DNA from: Clostridiales bacterium
Lineage (GTDB): Bacteria > Bacillota > Clostridia > Saccharofermentanales > Saccharofermentanaceae
Reading direction: 5' to 3'
Assembly (NCBI GenBank): GCA_017509205.1
Contig: JAFWQF010000021.1
Location: forward strand, 17,292-81,291
Length of the DNA: 64,000 nucleotides
The notes below the pieces were generated by a model, which worked only from the letters and a program-made list of their open reading frames with translations, was not told the DNA's origin and searched no databases. The translations under genes were made by a program, and so were the position numbers. Positions 51,841 through 60,203 of this stretch are shown here, piece after piece. The first letter of the stretch is position 1. The number at the start of each line of letters is the position of its first letter.

Positions 51841-54800
51841 TGGGACAGAAACCTTCCGTAGATCAGCAGGCGATAATAGATAACAAGACTGAGAATATCC
51901 TGGTTCCCGCAGCTGCAGGATCGGGAAAGACTACGGTAATGATCGAAAGGATCATCACCAAGATAATCAATGACATCATGGATGATTCCATTCCCGAGAA
52001 TGAGAAGCATTCGCTGGACAGCATTCTTGTCGTAACCTTTACCATCGCGGCTGCCGAACACATGCGCGAAAAGGCTGAAGATGCCATCAACAAGGCAATA
52101 GCAGACAACAGGGACAATCCTGATCTTGTCGCAAAGCTAAACCGCCAGAAAGATCTCCTGCCGAATTCGTACATTCAGACGTTTGATTCGTTCTGTGCAA
52201 GGGTCATCAGGGAGAAAGGTTACTGTGCAGCAGATTCTTCTGAAGCAGATGTGTTTGATCCCGCCAACATAGTGCTTGATGAGCATGAGAAGACGATACT
52301 CAAGAATGCCGCTGCTAAGCAGGCAGTAAAGCAGATGTATGCTGAAGTCAAAGACGAAAACGATCCTTTTATCAAGCTGACTCAGCGTTTCGGAGACGGC
52401 CGTTCCGACGGTTCCCTGATAACGGCTGCTCTGGATATCTATGACAAATTAAGAAGCCTTCCGAGGTATAAAGAAGTCATACAGGAAGAGTATGAGAAGA
52501 GGAGAACATGTGATGAAGCAGGAGAGCTCGGCTATGCCGGCAGGATGGCTTTTATCCTCGGTGACGTCATCGAATATCTGACAAGAAGGAAAGAAGAACT
52601 GACGGCTCCGGGAGGCCTTTCTGACATACTTGAAACAGATTCTGACAAGTATGTTGTCACAAAGGGAAAGATGAAGAATCCCGAGGCCAACGCGAAGTCA
52701 ATCGAACTTGTCGATAAGGTCGTTGAACTGATCGGAAGACAATCTGAAAGATTTGCAAAGTCGGACGGGAAAGACGTCTATGACCAGGTCTTCACCATGA
52801 TCGGTGAATGGCAGTCTTTTAAGACTGAATACAGTTTTAAGATCATGAACGCTCCGAAGGATGCGACAGGTGAAGAGCTTGAAGACTACAATGACTATAA
52901 GCAGAAAGCACTTGGGATCAAGTGCATCATGAGCCTTATTCTTTCAAGCCCCAAAGACGTTGAAGACTGTCCTGCAAAAGCGCCAAAGGAATTGTCTGAT
53001 CTTTTCATGAAACTTAATTCGACTGACAGGGAAGAGCTTCTGAGGCTTCAGAAGGAACGCACTGAAGTTACCGGTGCGATGGTAGGCCTTCTCCTTAAGA
53101 TCGACAAGTGTTTTTCCGAGCTCAAGGCAGGCGTTCACGGGATGGATTTCTCCGATCAGGAATATGCTGCTTATGACATCCTTGAGACCGAAGACGCTGC
53201 GCATTTCTATCAGGATAAATTCGTTGAGATCTATATTGATGAGTATCAGGACAATACAAGGCTTCAGGATGACATCATCAGCAAGATATCACGTAAGCAA
53301 GGCAATGTTTTCAGGGTAGGTGACGTCAAGCAGAGCATCTACCGTTTCAGGCATGCGGAACCTGGTATCTTCAATGAGAAGATCGACAGATACAGGGAGG
53401 ACAGTTCCCTCGGCAAAGTGCTGCCTCTGACTGAGAATTTCAGAAGCAGTCCGCAGATTCTGGCTTTTGTAAATCACATATTCGAACAGGCAATGACCCG
53501 TGACGGCTCCGAGATAGATTACGGTCCTGATCAGCGCCTTAATCATCCTGAGAACGGTGGCTGTGAGGATCAGGGTGAAGAAGGACTTCCCAAGTTCATC
53601 ATCATCGATTCCAACGGCGCAGGCGGCTTTGAAAGCATGGATATGGAAACCGGTTCTTCAGATGATGACGGAGACGGTTTTGATGCTTCTGACAGCGGTA
53701 ATGACAGTGGCAAGACATCAGGTTCGGGCGACCCCGGCGATGATGAGGAGCAGCCTTTGAACGGCGAGATCAAAGCGCTTTGTCTGGGCGTTGAAAAAGA
53801 GATCAGGGAATACATGTCCAGGTTCGATCCCGATGCACCTGATTACGAATCGCATTACGGAGATATCTGTATCCTTACATCGATCAAGAGTGAGTCTGAG
53901 ATCATCTCGAAGTTCCTGAATGCGCACGGCCTGCCTTCTGCGGGAAGGTTTACCACAAGCATTTTCGGAGATCTTGATATCAGAGGCATAATCAACTGCA
54001 TCATATGTCTCGGAAACTCCTTAAGAGACGAATACCTTGTCGGCATGCTCCTCGCTCCTTACAGGAATACGAATTTCACGGTGAACGAGCTTGCAACTGT
54101 TCAGGCATTTATCCTGAAGACTGATCCTTCACTTCGTAAGGAATATCTTTTCAGGAAGATCAAGATGTACGGTGAATGCTGTGACGATGAACTCGCAGAA
54201 CGCCTCAGGAATTTTGTGGAGTGGTTTGAAAACCTGAGGATGAAGGCCATGACCTCTGATATCGATGAGATAATCGAACTGATCTACAAGCGCACCGACA
54301 TCAAGGCAACCGTTACTGCCAAGAGCGGCAACTTTGACAAGCTTACCATCTTCAAGGACTGGATGAGTTCCAACTTCAAGCGCTTCGGATGTGACATTGC
54401 CGGAGTTGCGGGTGAACTCGAGAATATGAAGATTCAGATCGATACGGCCTCCATTGAATCCGGGAAGAACGAGAACAACAAGATCACGTGCATGAACTTT
54501 CACAAGAGCAAGGGACTTGAGTATCCGTTTGTCATCTTTGCCTTAAAGGATTGCAGGAGCCGAGGGTCTGCATCGGGAGTCGGATTTGATCCGCACTTCG
54601 GATTTGTTTTCGAGGACTATGATGCGCAGCAGGTTACGAGAAACAAGTCTTTGGATCAGCTTATCTATAAGTTTGATAACGTTCTTGCAGAGAACGCGGA
54701 GGTCTTAAGGGATCTTTACGTTACTCTTACCAGAGCAAAGACAAGACTTTCGATAGTCACCTGGAATTCCGACGAGAAGAATAACGGTGCCATAGAGAAG

Positions 54801-55865
54801 GCCTCTGCGGTTGCATGTCAGGCCGCAAGTGAAACGTTTAAGCGCCTTGACTGGCTCTCCGGCGGAAAGAGCATGTTAAGTGACATGTTAATGTGTCTTT
54901 TGAGAACGGATTCTGATGAAGCGCAAAAACTCAGGATGATCAATGGTATAGATCCGGCTGTTCTGATCGGCTTTAAAGCATGCACGGAAAAGAACAATCA
55001 GGACCCGGGAAATGTCCCCGGCAACAGAGGATATACTGTCGAGATCTACGATACGATCCAGACACGTAATCTGGATATTGAATCAGAAAAGCATCTGCAG
55101 AAAAGAGATGAAGAAGAGGAGAAAAAGGAAACCTCTGACGATCTTTTCGACGGCGAAGGAAACATCATTTTCGACCAATATAAGTATGAGTCTGAAACGC
55201 GTATTCCGTTTAAGGTCTCGGTAACCGGCATCAGGCACGGCAACCTCGAGGAAACGCGCCACGTCGATCTTGAGGTGCCCTCGGCATCAGATTTCGAGAA
55301 CTACGGTAAGAGCAAGCTTACGGCCGCGTCAAAGGGTACTGTGCTTCATAAACTCATGAGATTTATCGATACTTCAAAACTCAGAGAGGATCCGGATTCT
55401 TTTGATGTCGAAGTCGATGCTCTGATAAACGACAGGATCTTTGCTGAATACAGCGCGGAGAACATCAGGGAATGCGCTTTGGAATTCAGAAAGGGAATAT
55501 TGGCATTTGCTTCAAGTGACATCTGCAAAGCAGCGGATGAAGCTGATACAGAAGGGAAGACAGACAGGGAAAAGCACCTTGTTTTCGCGATCCCCGCAGA
55601 CGAGACTGAAGAAACCGACGTCGCGCTTGTACAGGGTATCATCGACCTCGTGTATGAGGGCGGTGAAGGCTGGGTAATCGTTGACTATAAGACAGACAGA
55701 TTCAGTGAAGCAGAGGCTCCGGGAGCTGATGAACGCGCAGTTCTGGCAAAAGAGAAACATGCTTTCCAGCTCGATTCTTATGCGGCCGCATTTGAAGCCG
55801 CGGGAAGAAAGGTTGCGAAGAAATACCTTTATCTGGTAAGATACGGCGAGTTTGTCGAGACTTAA
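51840..55865 (+). CDS. addA: ATP-dependent helicase/nuclease subunit AddA
   Basis: A 1341-residue UvrD-type helicase with a C-terminal nuclease, the active motor of AddAB. Motif Ia/Walker A is 'VPAAAGSGKTTVMIERII' near 22-39, with 'VVTFTIAAAEHMREK', 'FVEIYIDEYQDNTRLQ' (Walker B), 'RVGDVKQSIYRFRHA', 'TENFRSSPQIL' and 'MNFHKSKGLEYPFVIF'. The RecB-type nuclease shows 'VDYKTDR' near 1281-1287. An unusual acidic Gly/Asp/Ser-rich insertion (about 600-637) interrupts the helicase core. Its stop overlaps that of the convergent yfcE gene by 4 bases. Confidence 0.95.
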   Translation: MGQKPSVDQQAIIDNKTENILVPAAAGSGKTTVMIERIITKIINDIMDDSIPENEKHSLDSILVVTFTIAAAEHMREKAEDAINKAIADNRDNPDLVAKLNRQKDLLPNSYIQTFDSFCARVIREKGYCAADSSEADVFDPANIVLDEHEKTILKNAAAKQAVKQMYAEVKDENDPFIKLTQRFGDGRSDGSLITAALDIYDKLRSLPRYKEVIQEEYEKRRTCDEAGELGYAGRMAFILGDVIEYLTRRKEELTAPGGLSDILETDSDKYVVTKGKMKNPEANAKSIELVDKVVELIGRQSERFAKSDGKDVYDQVFTMIGEWQSFKTEYSFKIMNAPKDATGEELEDYNDYKQKALGIKCIMSLILSSPKDVEDCPAKAPKELSDLFMKLNSTDREELLRLQKERTEVTGAMVGLLLKIDKCFSELKAGVHGMDFSDQEYAAYDILETEDAAHFYQDKFVEIYIDEYQDNTRLQDDIISKISRKQGNVFRVGDVKQSIYRFRHAEPGIFNEKIDRYREDSSLGKVLPLTENFRSSPQILAFVNHIFEQAMTRDGSEIDYGPDQRLNHPENGGCEDQGEEGLPKFIIIDSNGAGGFESMDMETGSSDDDGDGFDASDSGNDSGKTSGSGDPGDDEEQPLNGEIKALCLGVEKEIREYMSRFDPDAPDYESHYGDICILTSIKSESEIISKFLNAHGLPSAGRFTTSIFGDLDIRGIINCIICLGNSLRDEYLVGMLLAPYRNTNFTVNELATVQAFILKTDPSLRKEYLFRKIKMYGECCDDELAERLRNFVEWFENLRMKAMTSDIDEIIELIYKRTDIKATVTAKSGNFDKLTIFKDWMSSNFKRFGCDIAGVAGELENMKIQIDTASIESGKNENNKITCMNFHKSKGLEYPFVIFALKDCRSRGSASGVGFDPHFGFVFEDYDAQQVTRNKSLDQLIYKFDNVLAENAEVLRDLYVTLTRAKTRLSIVTWNSDEKNNGAIEKASAVACQAASETFKRLDWLSGGKSMLSDMLMCLLRTDSDEAQKLRMINGIDPAVLIGFKACTEKNNQDPGNVPGNRGYTVEIYDTIQTRNLDIESEKHLQKRDEEEEKKETSDDLFDGEGNIIFDQYKYESETRIPFKVSVTGIRHGNLEETRHVDLEVPSASDFENYGKSKLTAASKGTVLHKLMRFIDTSKLREDPDSFDVEVDALINDRIFAEYSAENIRECALEFRKGILAFASSDICKAADEADTEGKTDREKHLVFAIPADETEETDVALVQGIIDLVYEGGEGWVIVDYKTDRFSEAEAPGADERAVLAKEKHAFQLDSYAAAFEAAGRKVAKKYLYLVRYGEFVET

Positions 55866-56395
55866 AGAGGCTTGATAACGGCATTTCCGTCTTCGATCAG
55901 GATGTATGACGGAGTGCTTCCTTCTTTCGGAATGGAAGGTGAGCCCGGGTTCATGTAACGAACCTTGATGCCGGTTTCAGGAGAAGTTATCTCTTTATCG
56001 CAGACAATGTGAGTATGACCCGCGAGAAGAACAGCGCCGTCCGGAAGGAATACCGGGAGATAGCCGGGGCCGGCATTATGTCCGTGAGTTGCGAAAAAGG
56101 TTGTTTCGCCGGAAACGAGATAAATGTAGTCAGACAGGATGGGGAACTTAAGGACCATCTGGTCTACTTCGGTGTCGCAGTTTCCGCGGACGGCAAGGAT
56201 CTTTGTTGCCATGTCATTAAGCAGGGAGATGACCTTTTTCGGTTCATAGTGTGCAGGAAGGTCGTTTCTCGGACCGTGATAGAGAATGTCTCCCAAAAGC
56301 ACGAGCTTGTCGGCGTTTTCACGCCTGAAAGCCTCCAATACGCGTTCTGTCCAATATGAATCCCCGTGAAGGTCAGATGCAACTAAAAATCTCAC
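55862..56395 (-). CDS. yfcE: Phosphodiesterase YfcE (MJ0936 type metallophosphoesterase)
   Basis: A 177-residue calcineurin-like phosphoesterase. Metal-ligand motifs are 'ASDLHGD' (Asp8, His10), 'LLGDILYHG', 'VRGNCD', 'THGH' and 'LAGHTHI'. The length is that of YfcE, which hydrolyses phosphodiesters with Mn2+. The physiological substrate is unknown. Its start overlaps the tadA stop (ATGA), giving a two-gene minus-strand operon. No terminator follows. Confidence 0.92.
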   Translation of the reverse strand: MRFLVASDLHGDSYWTERVLEAFRRENADKLVLLGDILYHGPRNDLPAHYEPKKVISLLNDMATKILAVRGNCDTEVDQMVLKFPILSDYIYLVSGETTFFATHGHNAGPGYLPVFLPDGAVLLAGHTHIVCDKEITSPETGIKVRYMNPGSPSIPKEGSTPSYILIEDGNAVIKPL

Positions 56396-56931
56396 AGCAG
56401 TTCCCCTTTATACTTTTTCTTTTTGCCCGCATCACGTTTCCTTATGTTGCGGAAAAAGTCCAGCATCATCTTTGAGCATTCTTTCTCAAGGATGCCGCCT
56501 TCGAATTCGACTTTGTGGTTGTGGCCGTGTGCCACGTTGAAGATGTCGTTGCAGGATACAACGGCGCCGCTCTTGGGCTCATAAGCTCCGAAATACACCT
56601 TGTGTATCCTTGACTGGATGATCGCGCCTGAGCACATCGTGCAGGGCTCGAGCGTTACATACATATCGCAGCCTTCAAGTCTCCAGTCGCCGAGCTTTCT
56701 GCAGGCCTTGTCAATAGCGATGACCTCCGCGTGTGCCAGGGAGTTGCCCCTTGTAAGCCTTAGGTTATGAGCGCGGACAAAGACCTTTCCGTCCTTTACG
56801 ATAACGCAGCCGATCGGACATTCGCCGAGTTCAATGGCCTTTTCAGCTTCCTTTACTGCTTCCAGCATAAAGCGCTCGTCAGTGTTGGACGGTTTAAGCT
56901 CGGGGAAAAGTTTTGACCTTCTTGAAGGCAT
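56392..56931 (-). CDS. tadA: tRNA-specific adenosine(34) deaminase TadA
   Basis: A 179-residue zinc deaminase that converts A34 to inosine in tRNA-Arg(ACG). Zinc and catalytic residues are His67-x-Glu69 ('SLAHAEVIA') and 'PCTMC' with Cys97 and Cys100. 'FGAYEPKSGAVVSCNDIF' and a basic tail complete the family pattern. The extra ~20 N-terminal residues ('MPSRRSKLFPELKPSNTDER') exceed typical TadA. An internal Met at 22 could be the true start. Coupled to yfcE. Confidence 0.93.
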   Translation of the reverse strand: MPSRRSKLFPELKPSNTDERFMLEAVKEAEKAIELGECPIGCVIVKDGKVFVRAHNLRLTRGNSLAHAEVIAIDKACRKLGDWRLEGCDMYVTLEPCTMCSGAIIQSRIHKVYFGAYEPKSGAVVSCNDIFNVAHGHNHKVEFEGGILEKECSKMMLDFFRNIRKRDAGKKKKYKGELL

Positions 56932-56992
56932 GACGGTTCCTTAAAAGTTTTTTGAAAGAATACACTAATGCCGCATGTGTTTCAAATGCCAC

Positions 56993-57040
56993 GTTACAGG
57001 GGCTGGCGGCAGCAAGAGGGAAGAGTTAGGGCGGGGTAAC
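56993..57040 (+). other. G-rich segment with complementary ends upstream of a surface-protein gene
   Basis: GTTAC and GTAAC flank a strand-biased purine segment with GGGG, GG, GG, GGG, GGG and GGGG runs. It could form a G-quadruplex or hairpin just before the -35 of the next gene. It is far more GC-rich than its surroundings. Function unknown. Confidence 0.4.
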
Positions 57041-57054
57041 ATTTTGCTTCGCTA

Positions 57055-57083
57055 TTGAACAAACGGGCAACTCTATATATTAT
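57055..57083 (+). promoter_or_regulatory. Promoter of the transglutaminase-like surface-protein gene
   Basis: TTGAAC (57055-57060), 17-base spacer, TATTAT (57078-57083), about 49 bases before the ATG. Confidence 0.6.
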
Positions 57084-57131
57084 ATTTTTATTAGAAAATG
57101 GATAAGGGAAGGCATCAAGGAGGCCAAAAGC

Positions 57132-59975
57132 ATGAAATACAAGCGTTTAGTGGCATTTTTACTCGGTATGGTCATGACCGTGGAGACTGTTCCTGTTTTT
57201 GTTTTTGCAAAGGAACTGGATCCCGCGGCGACCGGTGTGATCTCTGCTGAAGAAGAGCAGGCGGAAGAAACTGAGGAAACAAAGCCGATTGTTAAGGAAA
57301 CCGCTGCCAAAAAGGAAACACCTGAAGCCACGGACAAGAAACCGGCTGATGGTGACGCTAAGGAAGATGCGGGAAGCAAAGACAAAGCTCCTGCAGATGA
57401 AGGCGATAAGTCAGAGGCAGGAAAAGAAGACAAAGAGCCCGCTCAGACCGAAGAAAAGGAACCTGAGCAGACTGAAGACAAAGAACCTGCTGAGACAGAG
57501 CAGAAGGAACCTGAACAGACCGAAGACAAAGAGCCTGCTGAGACAGAGCTGAAGGAACCTGAGCAGACTGAGGACAAAGAGCCCTCTGAGACTGAACAGA
57601 AGGAGCCCACTCAGACTGAAGACAAAGAAACCTCTGAGACCGGCAGTGAGGAAGAACCCAAAGCAGATGAAACAGAGCCTTCCGTAACTGATGAAGGCAA
57701 AGACGCGGGAGGCGATGACAAGAAACCTGCTGATGCCGGCGAGTCACAGGATCCTGTTTTAAAGGAAGGCGAAGTCATAACCGAAAAAGACGGAGCTCCT
57801 TATGAAACACATATCCCTGCAAGCTCTCAGGACAGGGAAAAGCAGTTTGAGGATTTCTTCAAGAAAAAAGCAGGAGACCTCATTAACCAGCGCAAGCTCC
57901 TTCGTAAGGCTGCGCCTGGCGGTGCAAGCAATTTATCAGGCAACAACCTGATCGCTTATAATGCCTTTAAGAGCGGTGCTGCCGATGTTGCGAACGGTGT
58001 CAGGACTTCTACCGCGATTGAGGCTCCGATAGCTGATTTTAATGTGTATGCAACCAGCTGGACAGCTGCACAGCTTGGCGTCAATAAACTTACATATGTA
58101 GCAGACGACGGAAAGACTTATGTTGATCCTACCGCAGCAAATGCGCTGCGTGCACGTGTGCAGCTTAAGATAAGCATTGTCGCGGTTGATAATGCTCTGT
58201 TGGCAGATTGTCCGTATGAGCTTTACTGGTTTGACAAGACTAAAGGCGTACGTCTTTTCAGCTATTCGATCGGAGCCAAGACCATTGACGGTGAATTGAG
58301 GCTGTTTATTTCCAAAGGTCCTACTGCGAATTTCTGCGTTTCCAGAGATTATTGTGACGACAGTTCTATTGATGAGGAAGGCCGTGTGTATGTAACTGAC
58401 CCTGCAAAGATCAGCAAAGTCAATGCATCAATCGCAAATGCGGCTAAGATAGTCAATGCGGCAAAGAGTAAGACTGACTATCAGAAACTTGTCTATTATT
58501 ATGAGCAGATATGTTCTCTTGTTGAATACGATCACGGTGCAGCCGGAACCGGAAGCGTAAGATACGGAGATCCCTGGCAGATCATCTCTGTTTTTGACGG
58601 CAACACTTCCACAAATGTTGTCTGTGAAGGTTATGCAAAAGCTTTCATGTATCTGTGTGACCTGACATCATTTAACGGTGACATTTCGTGCATCACGGTT
58701 ACCGGTGACTGTAACGGAGGCCACATGTGGAATGTCGTCAACATGGAAAACGGAAAAAACTATCTTGTCGATGTAACGAACATTGACGGCAGGGGTAATT
58801 ATACGTCTGCCTATTTCGAAGCACTTTTTTTGACAGGATATACTGCAAAGATTACAAACGGTTACAGATTCTCCGGTATTGATTTTTACTATGACAGTGA
58901 CACCACGAATACTTATTCCAGTGCTCAGATTTCCATTACGAATGAGAAGAAATATTATATGAGCCGGGCTGTCACTGTAAAGGTTAATGGTGATGTGGGA
59001 GGCAAAGCTACTTTATCCAAAACTTCCGCACTCCCTGAAGAGACCGTAGGAGTAACAGCTACAGCTGACGATGGTTATGTATTTGATCATATCCAGGTCT
59101 ACGGCTCTGACATTCACGGTAATAAGTTTACTATGACAGGTACAAAAGCGGATGTTGTGGTTTACTTCAAAAAGATCGATTATGCGATAACCGTAACCTG
59201 CGGTGATCACGGTTCTGCAACTGTTACACCTGCTAAGGCAGGAGTCGGCGATCTCATTACTGTTAATACCTTCCCTGATAACGGTTATTATGTTAAGAAC
59301 ATTACAGTTGACGGCAGTGTCATTTACGGTAAGACATTTAAAATGCTTGCCAAGCCGGTTACAGTTCATGTCGAATTTGATAAAGTCAAAAAGGCTGAGG
59401 TCGGTGACGAGCTTACAGACGGCATTAACAATTACAGGGTGACCAATAATGCTGATGACGGTACCGGTACAGTGGCATTTATCGGCTCGGCAAATCAGGC
59501 GGCAAGTGTTTCGATTCCTGCAACCGTAGATTTGATTGGAATCAACTATAAGGTTACAAAGATTGCTTCGCTGGCATTTAATAAGAATGCGACAGTAACA
59601 TCCGTATACATCGGTGCCAATGTTACAGTGATCGAAAGCAAGGCTTTTGTTGGATGCCCGAAACTTGTTAAGATAAACGGCGGATTGAGGCTTAAGACGA
59701 TCGGAAACACGGCGGTTATCAACTGCCCGAAACTTTCTTCGTTCATTATCGTATCTGCGGTTCTTTCCAAGATTGGCACATCTGCCTTCTACGGAGACAA
59801 GAGCCTTAAGACGGTTTACATTAACAAGACAACGAAGCTTACCAAGAAGGGTGTCAAGAAATCCCTGAAGGGATCTAAAGTCAAGACCGTCAAGGTAAAG
59901 AAGTCGAAAGTGAAGAAGTACAAGAAATACTTCACGAAGAAGAATGCCGGCAGAAAAGTCAAAGTCAAGAAGTGA
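57132..59975 (+). CDS. Secreted surface protein with acidic repeats, transglutaminase-like domain, InlB-type repeats and LRR_5
   Basis: A 947-residue protein. A signal peptide (about 1-26) is followed by a Glu/Lys/Pro/Thr region with four 16-residue repeats (109-172). A transglutaminase-like domain (about 430-550) has a complete candidate triad: Cys498 ('VCEGYAKAF'), His531 ('GGHMWNVV') and Asp547 ('LVDVTNIDG'). Two InlB-type ~70-residue repeats (about 610-755) and a short LRR_5 stretch (about 800-880) follow, ending in a Lys-rich tail ('KVKKSKVKKYKKY'). No sorting signal is seen. The triad suggests peptide cross-linking or proteolysis, but many such domains are inactive or act on unknown targets. 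An AAGGAGG SD precedes the ATG. Confidence 0.85.
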   Translation: MKYKRLVAFLLGMVMTVETVPVFVFAKELDPAATGVISAEEEQAEETEETKPIVKETAAKKETPEATDKKPADGDAKEDAGSKDKAPADEGDKSEAGKEDKEPAQTEEKEPEQTEDKEPAETEQKEPEQTEDKEPAETELKEPEQTEDKEPSETEQKEPTQTEDKETSETGSEEEPKADETEPSVTDEGKDAGGDDKKPADAGESQDPVLKEGEVITEKDGAPYETHIPASSQDREKQFEDFFKKKAGDLINQRKLLRKAAPGGASNLSGNNLIAYNAFKSGAADVANGVRTSTAIEAPIADFNVYATSWTAAQLGVNKLTYVADDGKTYVDPTAANALRARVQLKISIVAVDNALLADCPYELYWFDKTKGVRLFSYSIGAKTIDGELRLFISKGPTANFCVSRDYCDDSSIDEEGRVYVTDPAKISKVNASIANAAKIVNAAKSKTDYQKLVYYYEQICSLVEYDHGAAGTGSVRYGDPWQIISVFDGNTSTNVVCEGYAKAFMYLCDLTSFNGDISCITVTGDCNGGHMWNVVNMENGKNYLVDVTNIDGRGNYTSAYFEALFLTGYTAKITNGYRFSGIDFYYDSDTTNTYSSAQISITNEKKYYMSRAVTVKVNGDVGGKATLSKTSALPEETVGVTATADDGYVFDHIQVYGSDIHGNKFTMTGTKADVVVYFKKIDYAITVTCGDHGSATVTPAKAGVGDLITVNTFPDNGYYVKNITVDGSVIYGKTFKMLAKPVTVHVEFDKVKKAEVGDELTDGINNYRVTNNADDGTGTVAFIGSANQAASVSIPATVDLIGINYKVTKIASLAFNKNATVTSVYIGANVTVIESKAFVGCPKLVKINGGLRLKTIGNTAVINCPKLSSFIIVSAVLSKIGTSAFYGDKSLKTVYINKTTKLTKKGVKKSLKGSKVKTVKVKKSKVKKYKKYFTKKNAGRKVKVKK
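57456..57647 (+). repeat. Four tandem 48-bp repeats encoding a 16-residue acidic unit
   Basis: Four in-frame units of 'KEPEQTEDKEPAETEQ' type with slight divergence (57456-57503, 57504-57551, 57552-57599, 57600-57647). Such repeats can change number by slippage. Confidence 0.85.
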
Positions 59976-59999
59976 CCGGCAAAAGAAGTCCAGACATGA

Positions 60000-60031
60000 A
60001 TCTCCGGAGGAAACTCCGGAGATCTTTTTTT
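60000..60031 (+). terminator. Intrinsic terminator after the transglutaminase-like gene
   Basis: ATCTCCGGA-ggaaac-TCCGGAGAT followed by CTTTTTTT. Confidence 0.9.
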
Positions 60032-60203
60032 GCCCGAAACCGGTTTGTTAAGTCAAACAATAGGTTACTTTGTCAAATAAATGTGCAAAGTGTCAAGTAT
60101 CTTATATATATATAATAATAAAATAGTACACTTTTGCCAAAAAAGATGTAAAATACAAAATTGGGTGTTCTTAAAATTTGGGTTTCTATTTGGAGGTTAA
60201 TTG

